Source: Planctomycetota bacterium
Lineage (GTDB): Bacteria; Planctomycetota; Planctomycetia; Planctomycetales; Planctomycetaceae
Reading direction: 5' to 3'
Assembly (NCBI GenBank): GCA_003669575.1
Contig: QWOR01000251.1
Coordinates: 1-6,833, forward strand
Length of the DNA stretch: 6,833 nt
Shown: one piece after another, positions 1-6,092 of the stretch
Layout of the letters: every line of letters starts with the position of its first letter
Position numbering within the stretch: position 1 is the first letter of the stretch
The notes under the pieces: generated by a model
What the model saw: only the letters and a program-made list of their open reading frames with translations
Databases searched by the model: none
What the model was told of the DNA's origin: nothing
Position numbers and translations under genes: made by a program

Positions 1-485
1 AGCAGCAGGTCGAACGAGCAGAACACGCCGATCAGTCCCGACTCCAAAACCAGCAGGCAGATGTAGAACTCGGCGGCCCGCTCTTTGATCGATTCCCAGG
101 AGATCAGCACGGCACTGATCGTGAGCAGGGCCGTCAGTGCGATCAGGCACAGACTGACTCCGTCAGCGCCGAGAAAGAACTCCAGCTTGACCTCCGGGTG
201 ATTCAGGACCGACTCGACGTTTTTCTCGTCATGGACATGATCCAGAGTGGTGTAAGTCAACCAGGTGTGATGCCATTCGATGCGTGGCTGAACTGGCTGA
301 CTGGCGGTGGAGATGACCTGATCCCGGTACTTGGCGACGCAGGTGACCGCGACGCAGAACGTCAGCACCGAGCCGACAAGCGCCATCCAGCGAGCCGTAT
401 TCTGGCCAGCCGAGTCGCGGAACAGCATCAACAACACCGCTGTTGCCAGCGGCAGGATCATCAGTGCGACGAGAAATCCGATCAT
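1..485 (-). CDS. nuoM: NADH-quinone oxidoreductase subunit M, N-terminal part (runs off left edge)
   Basis: NuoM is one of the antiporter-like proton-pumping subunits in the membrane arm of complex I. The minus-strand frame is open from an ATG at 485 to the window edge, giving 161 residues plus two bases. Residues 3-21 and 33-50 are membrane segments. A polar, His-rich loop follows (about 52-100). Then comes the family signature EFFLGADGVSLCLIALTALL (102-121), running into a third helix, and another helix at about 140-156. The frame breaks off at SFDLL, just before the helix that carries the conserved pump glutamate, so that residue cannot be checked. The start is uncertain: no clear Shine-Dalgarno site precedes 485, and in-frame TTG codons lie 6 and 9 bases upstream, before a TGA stop. 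The gene follows nuoL after 81 bp, the usual L-M order. The family call is firm and the start is moderate. Confidence 0.93.
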   Translation of the reverse strand, partial: MIGFLVALMILPLATAVLLMLFRDSAGQNTARWMALVGSVLTFCVAVTCVAKYRDQVISTASQPVQPRIEWHHTWLTYTTLDHVHDEKNVESVLNHPEVKLEFFLGADGVSLCLIALTALLTISAVLISWESIKERAAEFYICLLVLESGLIGVFCSFDLL

Positions 486-536
486 CGGAGGCAACAATTC
501 AAAAAGAGATCAGAATGATTGACGATCGAGTGACTT

Positions 537-564
537 CGTTCGGTTCCCGTACGGGAGCCGAACG
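537..564 (-). other. Intergenic hairpin between nuoL and nuoM
   Basis: The 81-bp gap between the nuoL stop and the nuoM start begins with a near-perfect palindrome. In the minus-strand transcript the outer arms CGTTCGG and CCGAACG pair over 7 bp. A single C-A mismatch follows, then TCCC pairs with GGGA around a GTAC loop. No U-run follows directly; the nearest T-tract (five Ts) lies roughly 30 bases downstream, close to the nuoM start. It is therefore not a standard intrinsic terminator. It may instead stabilise or punctuate the mRNA between two co-transcribed genes. The structure is seen directly; the role is inferred. Confidence 0.6.
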
Positions 565-566
565 GC

Positions 567-2606
567 TTACTGTCCTGCGAACAACTGCATGACACAGACC
601 ACGCAGCCGATCGCGGCGATCAGCATCGTGGCGGCGTATGCGGGAGTCAGCCCGCCATGCAGTCGACGAGGAGCCTGACTCAGGAATCCCGGCAGGGCTC
701 CGAACGAATCGACGACCCCATCCAGGATGTACTTGTCGAACAATGCACAGATGGTGGCGATCAGGCGAATCGGAGCGACCACGATCGCTGTGAAGATCTC
801 GTCGAAGAAGAACTTTCCTTGCGACAGGGCATACAGCGGGCGAAGTCCGGATTCCAGCTTGGCGGGAATCTCGGGCGACTTGATGTACCACTTGTAGGCC
901 ACGGCGATGCCGCCGAGGGCGATGAACGCACTCAGAATCATGAGTCCCAGGTGGAAGCCGTGTTCTTGAGCCGCGGGCAGGCCGGGCGTGTGTTCGAAGT
1001 AGCCGGAGAACAGGTGCAGCGGACCGACGAAGCCCACGCCGATGGCGAAGATCGCCAGGATTCGAAGCGGCCATGCCATGGCGGGCGGTGCATCGTGCGG
1101 GTGATGGCCTGCCTCTTCGGGAAACTTCTCCGGACCCCAGAAGGTCATGAAGTAGGCCCGGAAGGTGTAGAACGCAGTCAGCAGGGCGGTCAGAACGGCG
1201 ACGGCAAAGATCACGGTGAAGAACTGGCCATGACTGCTGTGCATGCCTTCGGCCAGGGCTGCGAGAATGTCGTCCTTACTCCAGAATCCAGCCAGCAGTG
1301 GGAAGCCTGCCAGAGCGAGAGCCCCGCACAGGAAAGTCCAGTGCGTGATCGGCAGCACATGACGCAACCCACTAAATCGCCGCATGTCGATCACATCCCC
1401 CATCGAGTGCATCACACTTCCCGAGGCGAGGAACAACAGAGCCTTGAAGTAGGCGTGCGTAAACAGGTGGAACATCGCGGCCATGATCGCGAAGTTCGCG
1501 AACTTCGGCCCGGCAGCTGCGGCTCCCAGAGCCATGAACATGAATCCGAGCTGGCTGACCGTGGAATAGGCCATGACCCGTTTCAGGTCGTACTGCGTCA
1601 GAGCGATCAGAGCGGAGATCAGAGCGGTGGTCGCCCCGATGCCCGCGACAAAGAGCTGAACATTCGGAGCCATCATGAAGAGTGGCGTGGAACGAGCAAC
1701 CAGGTAAACACCGGCGGTGACCATCGTCGCCGCGTGAATCAGGGCGCTGACCGGGGTCGGGCCTTCCATCGCGTCAGGCAACCAGACATGCAGTGGGAAC
1801 TGGGCCGACTTGCCCATCGCTCCAATAAAGAGCAGCAGACAGATGGTCGGAATGGTGCCGGGATGTTGTTCGTTGATCTTCTGGATCAGTTCCGGGTTGA
1901 ACAACACCCGCTGGAAGTCGACGGAGCCGAAGGTCTTCCAGATCTGGAACACGCCGGTGATCAGACCGAAGTCACCGATCCGGTTCACGACGAAAGCCTT
2001 TTTCGCGGCAGCTGCAGCTGCGGGCTTCTTGAACCAGAATCCGATCAGCAGGTAACTGCACAGTCCGACCGCTTCCCAAAAGGCAAACAGCTGGATGTAG
2101 TTCCCGGAAAGGACGAGCATGCACATGGAGAAGACGAACAACGACACCGCAGCAAAGAAGCGGGGATATCCCGGATCACCGTGCATGTAGCCCGAGGCGA
2201 AAATCGCCACCAGCAGGCTCACACCCGTCACCATGGCCAGCATGATCGCCGCGATGGCATCCGCTCGCAGATCCACCCGCACCTGCATGGTGCCGATGTC
2301 GAGGAACGTATAGCCCTTGGCAATTGCCCCCCGCTGGGGCGTGATGACCTGCTCATCGGTGGGCTGGAAGGAGATTTGCTTGTCGGCTTCGACCTTGGCT
2401 TCTGAGGTCAGCCCCGAAACGAATGTGGTCGGCACGATCTTGGTCAGCAGGACCAGCGAACAGCCGAAGGCAATCGCCAGGGCTGCCACGCAGGGCACGT
2501 GGCTCCGCTCCCCGAGGAAGAGCTTTCCCAGGAGGGCGATAATGCCAGCGGCCAGCAACGGCGCCCCGGGTATGAGCCACAGAATCAGTTGTGCTTGATC
2601 AGACAT
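567..2606 (-). CDS. nuoL: NADH-quinone oxidoreductase subunit L
   Basis: NuoL is the distal antiporter-like proton pump of the complex I membrane arm, and it carries the long lateral helix that braces the other pumps. The 679-residue product is somewhat longer than E. coli NuoL (about 613). The core is intact: FWEAVGLCSYLLIGFW (176-191) with pump glutamate E178, NRIGDFG (208-214) with D212, and GAMGKSAQFPLHVWLPDAM (262-280) with K266. GPTPVSALIHAATMVTAG (282-299), K342, H385, K388 and K444 in GFWSKDD also match charged positions along the family's proton path. The C-terminal part (about 570-679) fits the lateral helix and last anchor helix. Oddities are an extra polar loop at about 56-108 and a run of six alanines at 196-201. 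The start overlaps the nuoK end by 8 bp, with a GAGGAG ribosome binding site 10 bases upstream. The stop is TAA. Confidence 0.98.
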   Translation of the reverse strand: MSDQAQLILWLIPGAPLLAAGIIALLGKLFLGERSHVPCVAALAIAFGCSLVLLTKIVPTTFVSGLTSEAKVEADKQISFQPTDEQVITPQRGAIAKGYTFLDIGTMQVRVDLRADAIAAIMLAMVTGVSLLVAIFASGYMHGDPGYPRFFAAVSLFVFSMCMLVLSGNYIQLFAFWEAVGLCSYLLIGFWFKKPAAAAAAKKAFVVNRIGDFGLITGVFQIWKTFGSVDFQRVLFNPELIQKINEQHPGTIPTICLLLFIGAMGKSAQFPLHVWLPDAMEGPTPVSALIHAATMVTAGVYLVARSTPLFMMAPNVQLFVAGIGATTALISALIALTQYDLKRVMAYSTVSQLGFMFMALGAAAAGPKFANFAIMAAMFHLFTHAYFKALLFLASGSVMHSMGDVIDMRRFSGLRHVLPITHWTFLCGALALAGFPLLAGFWSKDDILAALAEGMHSSHGQFFTVIFAVAVLTALLTAFYTFRAYFMTFWGPEKFPEEAGHHPHDAPPAMAWPLRILAIFAIGVGFVGPLHLFSGYFEHTPGLPAAQEHGFHLGLMILSAFIALGGIAVAYKWYIKSPEIPAKLESGLRPLYALSQGKFFFDEIFTAIVVAPIRLIATICALFDKYILDGVVDSFGALPGFLSQAPRRLHGGLTPAYAATMLIAAIGCVVCVMQLFAGQ

Positions 2607-3066
2607 GGGTAGCGGTCTCCTCGCGGTTCGGCCGCTGGGGAGTCAGAGGAGTCTTTGGATCGATGGGCAGTCCAGCGGGAGTCAGTGTTGGCTGGACCGG
2701 GTGAGTATCCGGCAAAAATGCACCGGCGGAGGTGTCATGTCCCACGGGTGACGGCATGTCGTCCTCCCGCAGGGCACTCCAGAGATCCATGTCGAGCGAC
2801 TTGGTTCGGTGGTACAGAGACAGGATCAAAGCCAGTGCCAGACCTGCTTCGCATGCAGCCACCGTCAGGATGAAGATCGTGAAGATCTGTCCCTCGTTGT
2901 TGCCATGCATCTTGCCGAAGGTCACCATCGCCAGAGCGACGCCGTGCAGCATCATTTCCGCCGACAGAATCACCGAGATCAGGTTGCGACGAGTCAGAAA
3001 TCCGATCGCACCCAGTGCGAACAGAGCTGCTGAGACGAGTAGTGTGGGTTGGATTGAGCCGTTCAT
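2599..3066 (-). CDS. nuoK: NADH-quinone oxidoreductase subunit K with long proline-rich tail
   Basis: NuoK (Nqo11, ND4L family) is a small three-helix subunit of the complex I membrane arm, between NuoJ and the NuoN/M/L pumps. Helices lie at about residues 7-24, 29-50 and 62-85. The two glutamates essential to the family's proton path are present: E37 in LSAEMMLHGVALA and E73 in VAACEAGLALAL. The family is usually close to 100 residues; this product has 155. The excess is a tail from about residue 97, starting WSALREDDMP. It is hydrophilic and rich in proline and threonine, with no predicted helix, and should lie outside the membrane. The start overlaps the nuoJ stop as ATGA, with AGGGGA 4 bases upstream. 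The end overlaps nuoL by 8 bp, so J, K and L are probably coupled in translation. The tail is in frame and ends at the coupled nuoL start, so a sequencing slip is unlikely but not excluded. Confidence 0.96.
   Translation of the reverse strand: MNGSIQPTLLVSAALFALGAIGFLTRRNLISVILSAEMMLHGVALAMVTFGKMHGNNEGQIFTIFILTVAACEAGLALALILSLYHRTKSLDMDLWSALREDDMPSPVGHDTSAGAFLPDTHPVQPTLTPAGLPIDPKTPLTPQRPNREETATHV
2617..2622 (-). promoter_or_regulatory. Ribosome binding site of nuoL
   Basis: GAGGAG lies 10 bases before the nuoL ATG at 2606. It is formed by two glutamate codons near the end of nuoK, so the end of nuoK doubles as the nuoL initiation region. This supports both the chosen nuoL start and translational coupling with nuoK. 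Confidence 0.65.
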
Positions 3067-3827
3067 AGCGTCCCCTGCGCCCGACGCGGCGCTAATGCGA
3101 TGGCTCCGATGCTGGCGATCAGCAGCAGCGTGCCACCGATCTCCACGGCGAACAGATAGTCTGTGAACAACGAGCGGCCCAAGCCTCGCATCTGGCCCAG
3201 TTCTTCGTTGGGAAGAGGTCGGCTGCTCTTGTGGATGTCGGCGGCGTTCAACTTGATTTCAAGATTGAGCGATTTATTGGCGGCGGCGACCTTAGTGGCC
3301 CGAGCACCGTCCACGGTTTGCTGGGCGGCAGCTGACTGGAAAGTGATCAGCAGCAAACCGAGCAGCGTAAACGCGGTGACCGAGGCACAAAACGGCTGGC
3401 GGGACGACATGTCATAGGACGAGGTCCCAGCCTGCTGGGCCAGCATGATCACGAACAGGAAGGTCACGATGATCGCACCCGCGTAAACGATGATCGTTGC
3501 CGCTGCGAGAAACGGGGCCGACTGCAGGAGGAACAGGCCGCAGACACCGAGCGTCACGACAGCGAACCAGAGTGCGGCGTAGACCGGGTTCCGGCTCGTA
3601 ATCATCAGCACTGCAGAAATCAGTGTCGCAGACGCGAAGACCAGGAACATCGAGCCCGAGACATCGCGGCTGCCAGCCACCAGCTGGAATCCCAGCACCA
3701 GTGCCCCGAGACAGGCCAGCCCACCGAGCGGGCGAATCGACCTCGCTCCCGGCATCATCAGCCACACGCCGCACGCGCCCAGCACGAGCGGCAGCAGCAG
3801 GGCCCAGTTGTGTTGAATCCAGTTCAT
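3063..3827 (-). CDS. nuoJ: NADH-quinone oxidoreductase subunit J with N-terminal extension
   Basis: NuoJ (Nqo10, ND6 family) is a membrane-arm subunit that helps couple quinone chemistry to proton pumping through its third helix. The family core starts near residue 60 (MFLVFASATLISAVLM). It continues through NPVYAALWFAVVTLGVCGLF (80-99) and the hallmark IIVYAGAIIVTFLFVIML (112-129). After a helix at 150-164 comes a polar loop of roughly 50 residues, then the last helix LFAVEIGGTLLLIASIGAIA (225-244) with E229. The 254 residues exceed E. coli NuoJ (184). The surplus is the loop plus about 59 N-terminal residues with two hydrophobic stretches (about 8-25 and 33-51), which look like extra membrane segments. 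No clear Shine-Dalgarno site precedes the ATG at 3827. A later ATG at 3650 would give a family-length N-terminus but also lacks one. I keep the longer form because the extension is hydrophobic and coding-like. It overlaps nuoK by 4 bp. Confidence 0.94.
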   Translation of the reverse strand: MNWIQHNWALLLPLVLGACGVWLMMPGARSIRPLGGLACLGALVLGFQLVAGSRDVSGSMFLVFASATLISAVLMITSRNPVYAALWFAVVTLGVCGLFLLQSAPFLAAATIIVYAGAIIVTFLFVIMLAQQAGTSSYDMSSRQPFCASVTAFTLLGLLLITFQSAAAQQTVDGARATKVAAANKSLNLEIKLNAADIHKSSRPLPNEELGQMRGLGRSLFTDYLFAVEIGGTLLLIASIGAIALAPRRAQGTL

Positions 3828-3830
3828 GGA

Positions 3831-3946
3831 ACAGTGCTCAGTTTTGAGTTGTCAGTGATCAGTTCGCCAGCTTCCAGTATGGGCAGTGTGAGTCATCGAG
3901 GCGTCCGGCAGGCCAGAGTTCACTGACCATTGACGACTGACAACTT
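3831..3946. repeat. Inverted array of 7-bp units in the nuoI-nuoJ gap
   Basis: The 128-bp gap between nuoI and nuoJ holds short degenerate units at a 7-bp period. On the plus strand, xCAG/TGAG-type cores start at 3831, 3838, 3845, 3852 and 3859, then after a 1-bp slip at 3867 and 3874. Near the other end the opposite orientation appears, with CTGA/TTGA cores at 3923, 3930 and 3937. The two sides share a perfect 10-bp inverted repeat, AGTTGTCAGT at 3847-3856 against ACTGACAACT at 3936-3945, with 79 bases between, and weaker pairing continues inward. The period and arms are seen directly. I recall similar TCAGTGG-type 7-bp arrays in planctomycete intergenic DNA, but cannot confirm that here. 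Transcribed, it could form a large stem-loop just before nuoJ. Confidence 0.65.
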
Positions 3947-3955
3947 CCTCCTCCC

Positions 3956-4648
3956 CTACTTCCCCTTCTCGATCTTGTCGTTGACCGATTCCCACGATGA
4001 TGGCATCACCGCCCGTCCCTGAATCACACCCGAGCTGGAGCTGCGGGCCGAGCGATCGTCCGACTGGACGGAGGTTGCTGGAGACAGGGAGGGAAGCTGT
4101 TCGAAGTCGGAGGCCGGTCCCAGTCGTCCGCGGTGGGTACGTACCGGGTCGTAACCCGTATCCTTGGTCTGGTCAAAGACGCCGAGCAACTTTTCTTTGT
4201 CGAACAGCATCTCGTCGCGAGTGAACCCGGTCAGGTCATACAGGTGGGTCAGCTCGATCGCGTCCACCGGGCAGGCTTCCTCGCACATGCCGCAGAAGAT
4301 GCACCGCAGCTCGTCGATCTCGAAAGATGAGGGGTACTTGTCGCGATCTTCCCACGGAGCCTGAGCCCCCTGGATGGTGATGCAGTTGGCTGGGCAGGCA
4401 GTCGCGCACATCATGCAGGCCACGCACTTTACCCGTCCCTGGTCGTCGCGGTTCAGGCGATGCACGCCGCGATAGTGGAGGGGCAGTGTCGGCTTCTCTT
4501 CCGGGAAGAACTCAGTCGTCGGCTGGTAGTTCGTGACGTGCTTCACCGTAGTCTTGAGACCTTCGATGATCGCAGGCAGGAACGTCGCTTCCCAGAAGCC
4601 GATGATTGGCTCTTCGACCCAGGTGACATCTTTGTTTTCGATTGGCAT
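3956..4648 (-). CDS. nuoI: NADH-quinone oxidoreductase subunit I, two 4Fe-4S ferredoxin
   Basis: NuoI (Nqo9, TYKY family) is the peripheral-arm subunit carrying clusters N6a and N6b, which pass electrons toward the final cluster N2 and quinone. Two ferredoxin motifs are complete: C75, C78, C81 and C85 followed by P86 (CVACMMCATACP), and C116, C119, C122 and C126 followed by P127 (CIFCGMCEEACP). The N-terminus has the amphipathic stretch typical of the subunit (GFWEATFLPAIIEGLKTTVKH, about 17-37), which lies on the membrane arm, then FPEEKPTLPLHYRGVHRL. The family core ends near residue 170. A tail of about 55 residues follows, rich in Ser, Asp and Arg, and ends KIEKGK; I recognise no domain in it. 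The ATG at 4648 has GAGAGG 6 bases upstream. nuoH lies 54 bp before it and nuoJ 128 bp after it. The stop is TAG. Confidence 0.97.
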   Translation of the reverse strand: MPIENKDVTWVEEPIIGFWEATFLPAIIEGLKTTVKHVTNYQPTTEFFPEEKPTLPLHYRGVHRLNRDDQGRVKCVACMMCATACPANCITIQGAQAPWEDRDKYPSSFEIDELRCIFCGMCEEACPVDAIELTHLYDLTGFTRDEMLFDKEKLLGVFDQTKDTGYDPVRTHRGRLGPASDFEQLPSLSPATSVQSDDRSARSSSSGVIQGRAVMPSSWESVNDKIEKGK

Positions 4649-4654
4649 TCAAAA

Positions 4655-4660
4655 CCTCTC
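4655..4660 (-). promoter_or_regulatory. Ribosome binding site of nuoI
   Basis: GAGAGG sits 6 bases before the nuoI ATG at 4648, in the 54-bp gap after nuoH. It fixes the nuoI start. The same gap also holds a short palindrome (TTTCCC, one base, GGGAAA at 4689-4701) right after the nuoH stop. Confidence 0.6.
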
Positions 4661-4702
4661 ACACGCGAAGCGGTGGTGTCTGTTGTCGTTTCCCAGGGAA
4701 AT

Positions 4703-5962
4703 TCAATGAGCGTGGGCCACATGTCCACCGGAGGTTTCCGGCTTCGCATGGGGACGGCGTCCACTGCGGTTGAGAGCATCGTGAGCCTGCTTGACTCCGA
4801 TGGCTCCCGCCACCACGAACAACAGAAGCGAAACGGCGGTCAGCCACCATTTCGACCAGCCAAACTGCAACACAGTCATCACAGCCACGACGTTCGCCGT
4901 CGACAGCGGAATCAGTACCTTCCAGGCCAGACCCATCAGCTGGTCAAACCGGAAGCGAGGAATCGTCCAGCGAATCAGCATGATCACGAGGATGACCGCA
5001 AAGACCTTGCTGAGCAGCACTCCGAACTTAAGTCCGGTTGCGAGTAGACCAGTCGAGCCCGGTTCCGCAATCCCTGGGAAGTGCCAGCCACCGAAGAAGA
5101 GAATGGCGGTCAGGAAGCTGATTGTGATGACGTGGGTGTACTCAGCCAGGAAGAACAGAGCGAACTTCATTGAGCTGTATTCGGTGTGGAAACCACCCAC
5201 GAGTTCCTGCTCGCACTCCACCAGGTCGAATGGGAGACGGTTCGATTCAGCCAGAGCAGCTGTGAAGAAGATCAAGCAGGCGAGCGGCTGCGTCCAGACA
5301 TACCACTGGGTGATTCCGCCCTTGGCCTGATTCAACAGGATCTGTTCAATGTTGAGAGTGCCACCCAGCAGGGCGATGCCCAGGACTGACATGCCGAGCG
5401 GGATCTCGTAACTGATGACCTGAGCACTCGCTCGCAGTGAGCCGAGGGCGCTGTACTTATTGTTCGAAGCCCAACCACCCAGAATGATGCCGTACACGGC
5501 CAGTGAACCGATTGCGAAGATAAAGACCATGCCGATATCGACGTTCGGCGCGATAATGAACCGCATGAACGACGGGGCTCCGTCGACGGGGCCGAAAGGG
5601 ACGACCGCAAAGGCCAGCATCGTGGTCATCGCCGCAATACAGGGAGCGAGGATGAACAGGACCTTGTCGACGTATTCGGGGATGACATCCTCTTTGAGGA
5701 TGAACTTGGCTCCGTCGGCGATCGGCTGCAGCAAACCCCAGGGACCGACACGGTTCGGTCCGACGCGGTCCTGCATAAATGCGGCAAGCTTACGCTCCAC
5801 ATAAATCAGGTAGGAGACAGCTCCCAGCACAGCTCCCAGCGCGGCACCGATCGTGATCACCGTTGGCAGCTGGGCCATCACCAGTGACACGACACCGCCC
5901 GATTCCGCCGGGGCGGGGGCGTCTGCTGCGAATGTCGTCAGGGTGGAAAACATGGAACTCAT
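4703..5962 (-). CDS. nuoH: NADH-quinone oxidoreductase subunit H
   Basis: NuoH (Nqo8, ND1 family) is the membrane subunit that forms the quinone chamber and joins the peripheral arm to the membrane arm. Signatures are all present: YVERKLAAFMQDRVGPNRVG (54-73), GLLQPIADGAKFILKED (76-92), NRLPFDLVECEQELVGGFHT (241-260) followed by EYSSMKFALFFLAEY, and LIRWTIPRFRFDQLMGLAWK (329-348). These include the acidic loop residues facing the quinone cavity. About eight membrane segments are visible. At 419 residues it is longer than E. coli NuoH (325). The excess is partly an Ala/Pro-rich N-terminus (about 11-23) and partly a polar C-terminal tail (about 399-419) ending in His-rich GGHVAHAH. The ATG at 5962 is preferred because AGGTGA lies 6 bases upstream; a second ATG at 5953 would be too far from it. 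nuoG ends 130 bp upstream and nuoI starts 54 bp downstream. Confidence 0.98.
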   Translation of the reverse strand: MSSMFSTLTTFAADAPAPAESGGVVSLVMAQLPTVITIGAALGAVLGAVSYLIYVERKLAAFMQDRVGPNRVGPWGLLQPIADGAKFILKEDVIPEYVDKVLFILAPCIAAMTTMLAFAVVPFGPVDGAPSFMRFIIAPNVDIGMVFIFAIGSLAVYGIILGGWASNNKYSALGSLRASAQVISYEIPLGMSVLGIALLGGTLNIEQILLNQAKGGITQWYVWTQPLACLIFFTAALAESNRLPFDLVECEQELVGGFHTEYSSMKFALFFLAEYTHVITISFLTAILFFGGWHFPGIAEPGSTGLLATGLKFGVLLSKVFAVILVIMLIRWTIPRFRFDQLMGLAWKVLIPLSTANVVAVMTVLQFGWSKWWLTAVSLLLFVVAGAIGVKQAHDALNRSGRRPHAKPETSGGHVAHAH

Positions 5963-5968
5963 GGAGGT

Positions 5969-5974
5969 TCACCT
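5969..5974 (-). promoter_or_regulatory. Ribosome binding site of nuoH
   Basis: AGGTGA lies 6 bases before the ATG at 5962. It decides between this start and an in-frame ATG three codons later at 5953. Confidence 0.6.
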
Positions 5975-6022
5975 GGACAGTGTGGCGGGCCGTCATGCCT
6001 GCCTGTGCGAGACTCAGGTTCT

Positions 6023-6041
6023 CGGGGAAACTTGCTCCCCG
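6023..6041 (-). other. Small hairpin in the nuoG-nuoH gap
   Basis: The 130-bp gap between the nuoG stop and the nuoH start contains CGGGGA and TCCCCG as a 6-bp perfect stem around a 7-base loop. No U-run follows in the minus-strand transcript, so it does not look like an intrinsic terminator. I see no convincing promoter or other gene in the rest of the gap. A role in mRNA processing or stability is possible but unsupported. Confidence 0.4.
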
Positions 6042-6092
6042 GCGATCGAGCCGACAATCCTGTCGACTCTACAGTCAGTCATGTTGCGTCGT

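Noticed and set aside
198..522. Two plus-strand open frames opposite nuoM
   Set aside because: They are antisense to a clear nuoM start region and their products are of shadow composition.
537..564. Intrinsic terminator ending the operon after nuoL
   Set aside because: No U-run follows the stem, and nuoM follows in the normal operon order.
499..1074. Minus-strand open frame of 191 codons overlapping the end of nuoL
   Set aside because: It runs in another frame of the same strand as nuoL, is Arg-rich, and has no family signature.
657..2405. Plus-strand open frame of 582 codons opposite nuoL
   Set aside because: It lies antisense to a well-conserved nuoL. Its product is rich in Arg, Gln, His, Glu and Asp with no recognisable domain, as expected for the shadow of a hydrophobic membrane protein gene in a GC-rich genome.
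3831..3946. CRISPR array in the nuoI-nuoJ gap
   Set aside because: The units are only 7 bp, degenerate and contiguous, without repeats and spacers of CRISPR length.
4460..5047. Plus-strand open frame of 195 codons across the nuoH end and nuoI start
   Set aside because: It is antisense to two conserved genes and its product has no recognisable domain.
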